Below, in pieces: positions 61,384 to 64,000 of a DNA stretch of 64,000 bases. Location of the stretch: positions 62,001 to 126,000 of the forward strand of contig JAFDYJ010000017.1 of assembly GCA_018267515.1 (NCBI GenBank), in the 5' to 3' direction. The position numbers and the translations under genes are program-made. The stretch comes from Bacteroidota bacterium (GTDB lineage Bacteria; Bacteroidota; Bacteroidia; Chitinophagales; Chitinophagaceae). The notes under the pieces were generated by a model. That model saw only the letters and a program-made list of their open reading frames with translations. It was not told where the DNA came from and made no database searches. Every line of letters begins with the position of its first letter. Position 1 is the first letter of the stretch.

Positions 61384-61482
61384 ATGAAAAAGATTAAACA
61401 ATTTCTCACCATCAGTTGCATGTACATTTTATTCAGCATTTTCGGCTACTTTAACTTTGTAAGCTCCGCTAACATTAAATGA
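61384..61482 (+). CDS. Small hydrophobic ORF overlapping mprF
   Basis: A 32-codon ATG-started ORF with a hydrophobic core and a possible signal sequence (TISCMYILFSIFGYFNF, then VSSANIK). Its stop TGA overlaps the mprF ATG in ATGA, the pattern of translational coupling. I cannot name it. It could be a leader peptide, a small membrane protein, or the remnant of a longer gene. The spacing of the overlap is the main support. Confidence 0.35.
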   Translation: MKKIKQFLTISCMYILFSIFGYFNFVSSANIK

Positions 61483-64000
61483 CAAACAGTATAAAAACCA
61501 GGATCAAATCATTTTCCCCAATCACTTTCTGGAGAGAAATACTGGCATTACTGATGCTGCTGTTAGCTATTGTTTTTTTCAGAAGCGAAAGAAAAGAATT
61601 ACATACCATCGTTCCTCAGATAGAGCAGGCAAATCCTGTTTGGTTGACAGCCGGTTTCCTGGTCACCATTCTTTTAATTTATCTGCAGGCAGGAATGTAT
61701 AAAAAATGTTTTGCGGCTATCGGGCTCGCCTTGTCCTGGGGAAAAGCAGCTATTCTTTTTTTGAAAAGAAATTTTATCAGTGTGTTTTTGCCCGCAGGCG
61801 GCGTCAGCGCATTGGCGTATTCTCCTTCTCAAATCCGTAAAGCAGGTTATAATAAAATACAGGTTCACCAGGCGAGTGGACTTTTTGGTTTTGCCGGATT
61901 GGTTACAGTTTTTTTAGCAGGTCTGCCCGTGATCATCTTCACTGTTTTTGCCACCGATCATTTTAAAAATTCATGGATCGGACTATTAGCAGTTTTATTG
62001 ATTATTTCTTCACTGCTGTTTATAGTTCAATCTATCAGGAAAAAAGGAAAGTTATATCAATGGATAGACAAACACTTGCCCTCCGTCACCCCTACTTTAA
62101 ATGAATTGTTTGCCGCTAATGTCAATCGAAAGAAATTTTATGGCGCTGTGGGCTTTTCAATGGGAGTAGAGCTTTCGGGAATGATCCACATTTATATAGC
62201 CATGCTGGCTTTAGGAGTACAGCCCTCTTTCGGAGCCGCTGCAGGAGCGTATATTATTTCAATTACCATGATGGTTATTTCTCCCTTTCTTCGGGGGCTG
62301 GGTGCAGTGGAGCTTTCTATGGTTTACGTCCTGCAGCAATACGGTTACAGCTCTGTTGATTCGCTTTCTATTACTTTACTATACAGAATTTTTGAATTCT
62401 GGTTACCCTTGTTGGCAGGCTTTTTATCCTTTGCCTGGAAAGGGAGAAAAATATTTTTACGACTGGCACCGGCTTTACTCACTTTTTTGCTGGGAATAAT
62501 TAATATCATTTCTGTTGTAACGCCGCCTTTAACGGATCGCCTGCATTTACTCAGGGAATATCTTCCTTTAGCTACCATCAGAACATCCAACCTGCTGGTT
62601 TTATTTATAGGCATTGCCCTGCTGGTGATTTCTGCGTTTCTTTTCCGGGGTTTACGAAATGCCTGGATACTGGCATTATCCCTTTCGATAATATCACTGA
62701 TTGGTCACCTGACAAAAGCTCTCGATTATGAAGAGGCAATTATTGCCGCACTCACTGTTACCGTTTTAATTACTACCGCTTCACAATACCGTATTCATAG
62801 CAGTAATAAATGGATCCAGACAGGTTTAAAAACCGCCCTGATCAGCATTGCTGCAGTGGCGCTTTTTGGATTTATCAGCTTTTATTTCATTGATAAAAAA
62901 CATTTCAACGAAGATTTCACCTGGCAGCAATCTTTGTTGCATACATTTAAAAGTTTTTTATTGATCACTGACAACAGCTTGCACCCGGTTACAAGATTTG
63001 GACATGAATTTATTGAAATAATAAGAGCTCTCGGGTTTATAACCTGGGGATTCTTATTATTCATGCTGATAAGGCCTAACCTCAGGAAACATGTAAAGGA
63101 GAATAATAATAAAGAAAGAGCTGCTTTGCTTTTAAGTGATTTCGGAAATTCATCAGTAGATTATTTCAAACTATATAGAGATAAACTTTATTTTTTTTCT
63201 GAGCAAAACGACGGATTTATCGCCTACCGTGTTTCCCGTGGCTTTGCAGTAGTTTTGGAAGCTCCGGTGTGTGCTCCTGAAAATAAGATAGCCGTGTTGG
63301 AAGAATTCGAACTGCAATGTCACAGGATGGGGCTTAAACCTGCATTTTATCGTGTTGATGAAAACAGCATACCCTGGTTTAACCAGTTAAAGAAACAAAA
63401 GCTGATGATCGGGCAGGAAGCAATTTTAGAATTAGAAAAATTTAACCTGGAAGGAAGAGATAAAAAATCGCTGCGAAATGGCTTAAACAGTCTTCAGAAA
63501 AAGGGATTTACATGTGTGATAAATAAGGCTCCGCACAAACCGGAATTTCTTTCTGAATTAAAAAAAGTGTCTGATGAATGGCTGGAAAGTATCGGCAAAA
63601 GAGAATACATTTTTTCGCAGGGAATGTTCGATCAAAATGAGTTGAAAGCACAGGACATCATTTCACTTCATGATGACCGTAATTCCATTAAAGCTTTTCT
63701 AAATATTATACCCGATTATGCAGAAGACGAATGCACATATGACCTTATACGAAAAACAAACGATGCGCCGGGTGCGGCAATGGATGCTCTTATCATCAAA
63801 CTGATAGAATATGCTAAAGAAAAGAATCAATTATTTCTGAACCTGGGGCTGGTTCCGCTTAGTGGCATCACCGAACCGGACAATACTGCCGAGCAGATTA
63901 TTAAAATAGCGGCAGAAAAAATAAAACGATTCCAGCATTACAAAGGCTTGAGAGAGTTCAAAGAAAAATATGCTACCCTTTGGGAAAACAAATATTTGAT
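61479..64000 (+). CDS. mprF: Phosphatidylglycerol lysyltransferase/flippase MprF (partial, runs off window)
   Basis: The frame is open without a stop for 840 codons to the window edge, so the last few residues are outside. MprF transfers lysine from Lys-tRNA to phosphatidylglycerol and flips the product, lowering the envelope's negative charge and giving resistance to cationic peptides. Residues about 20-540 hold around fourteen membrane helices (flippase; FLPAGGVSALAYSPSQIRKAG and MVISPFLRGLGAVELSMVYVLQQYG are family-typical), then the DUF2156 synthetase domain from about 550 (LLLSDFGNSSVDYFKLYRDKLYFF, LRNGLNSLQKKGF, DRNSIKAFLNIIPDY). The length is close to that of S. aureus MprF (840). It is divergent from SemiSWEET. 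Confidence 0.92.
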   Translation, partial: MTNSIKTRIKSFSPITFWREILALLMLLLAIVFFRSERKELHTIVPQIEQANPVWLTAGFLVTILLIYLQAGMYKKCFAAIGLALSWGKAAILFLKRNFISVFLPAGGVSALAYSPSQIRKAGYNKIQVHQASGLFGFAGLVTVFLAGLPVIIFTVFATDHFKNSWIGLLAVLLIISSLLFIVQSIRKKGKLYQWIDKHLPSVTPTLNELFAANVNRKKFYGAVGFSMGVELSGMIHIYIAMLALGVQPSFGAAAGAYIISITMMVISPFLRGLGAVELSMVYVLQQYGYSSVDSLSITLLYRIFEFWLPLLAGFLSFAWKGRKIFLRLAPALLTFLLGIINIISVVTPPLTDRLHLLREYLPLATIRTSNLLVLFIGIALLVISAFLFRGLRNAWILALSLSIISLIGHLTKALDYEEAIIAALTVTVLITTASQYRIHSSNKWIQTGLKTALISIAAVALFGFISFYFIDKKHFNEDFTWQQSLLHTFKSFLLITDNSLHPVTRFGHEFIEIIRALGFITWGFLLFMLIRPNLRKHVKENNNKERAALLLSDFGNSSVDYFKLYRDKLYFFSEQNDGFIAYRVSRGFAVVLEAPVCAPENKIAVLEEFELQCHRMGLKPAFYRVDENSIPWFNQLKKQKLMIGQEAILELEKFNLEGRDKKSLRNGLNSLQKKGFTCVINKAPHKPEFLSELKKVSDEWLESIGKREYIFSQGMFDQNELKAQDIISLHDDRNSIKAFLNIIPDYAEDECTYDLIRKTNDAPGAAMDALIIKLIEYAKEKNQLFLNLGLVPLSGITEPDNTAEQIIKIAAEKIKRFQHYKGLREFKEKYATLWENKYL

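Noticed and set aside
1-64000. CRISPR arrays, insertion sequences, integrases, tRNA or rRNA genes
   Set aside because: No regularly spaced repeats, transposase or integrase proteins, terminal inverted repeats with target duplications, or tRNA-like T-arm sequences were found by reading; a tRNA scan could still catch something missed.

Overview
The window looks like chromosomal DNA of a Bacteroidota bacterium, most probably class Chitinophagia (a Chitinophagaceae-like organism). The evidence is: a PorZ-type protein with a type IX secretion C-terminal sorting domain; many signal peptides ending in A-Q; promoter-like TAnnTTTG elements, with a TTG about 19 bp upstream in the best case; a transketolase present only as its C-terminal half; and DUF1800/DUF1501, POT/OPT and sigma/anti-sigma cassettes typical of the phylum. 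The taxonomic call is inference; no rRNA is present. Coding density is high and most genes are housekeeping. I see no insertion sequence, prophage, CRISPR array, tRNA or rRNA.

Layout. 1-7.0 kb: a partial peroxiredoxin behind an M23 peptidase, a 650 bp gap, carB without its regulatory domain, and two small envelope proteins of unknown function. 7.3-10.2 kb: half of a transketolase, then an ECF sigma factor, a membrane anti-sigma-like protein with three internal repeats, and a Spy-like periplasmic protein, closed by a strong terminator. 10.3-17.2 kb (minus strand): the cell-elongation cluster mreB-mreC-mreD-mrdA(PBP2)-rodA, followed by a metallo-beta-lactamase-fold hydrolase. 17.3-21.3 kb: an MFS exporter, a small outer-membrane-like protein, an alpha/beta hydrolase whose start is disturbed by a 17 bp tandem duplication, and purD. 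21.5-27.1 kb: two POT peptide transporters and one OPT transporter in a row. 27.1-32.2 kb: the DUF1800/DUF1501 pair, an AlkB-like alkane hydroxylase and an M43 lipoprotein metalloprotease. 32.3-43.1 kb: serS, a YbjQ-like protein, a periplasmic cyclophilin, an M28 peptidase, an ArsR/SRPBCC/DUF1801 operon, gcvH-vanZ, prfA, an amidohydrolase and recO. 43.1-49.5 kb: porZ, an MMPL/RND-like exporter and tagaturonate reductase. 49.8-56.5 kb: a TetR-TolC-adaptor-RND efflux operon. 56.7-64 kb: a DUF502 membrane protein, a sugar cassette (GH63-like glucosidase, SDR sugar dehydrogenase, SemiSWEET transporter), and a truncated mprF preceded by a 32-codon ORF that overlaps it.

How the genes work together. 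Several blocks serve the cell envelope: wall elongation (mre/mrd), lipid modification (mprF), protein secretion (porZ), a probable stress circuit (ECF sigma/anti-sigma/Spy-like), periplasmic proteolysis and folding (M23, M28, M43, cyclophilin) and efflux. A second theme is scavenging of peptides (POT/POT/OPT) and sugars (glucosidase cassette, uxaB). I found no clearly new multigene system. The points most worth a second look are the duplication at the hydrolase start, the triple-repeat anti-sigma-like protein, the glucosidase/dehydrogenase/SemiSWEET cassette, the small ORF coupled to mprF, and candidate operators at arsR and alkB.
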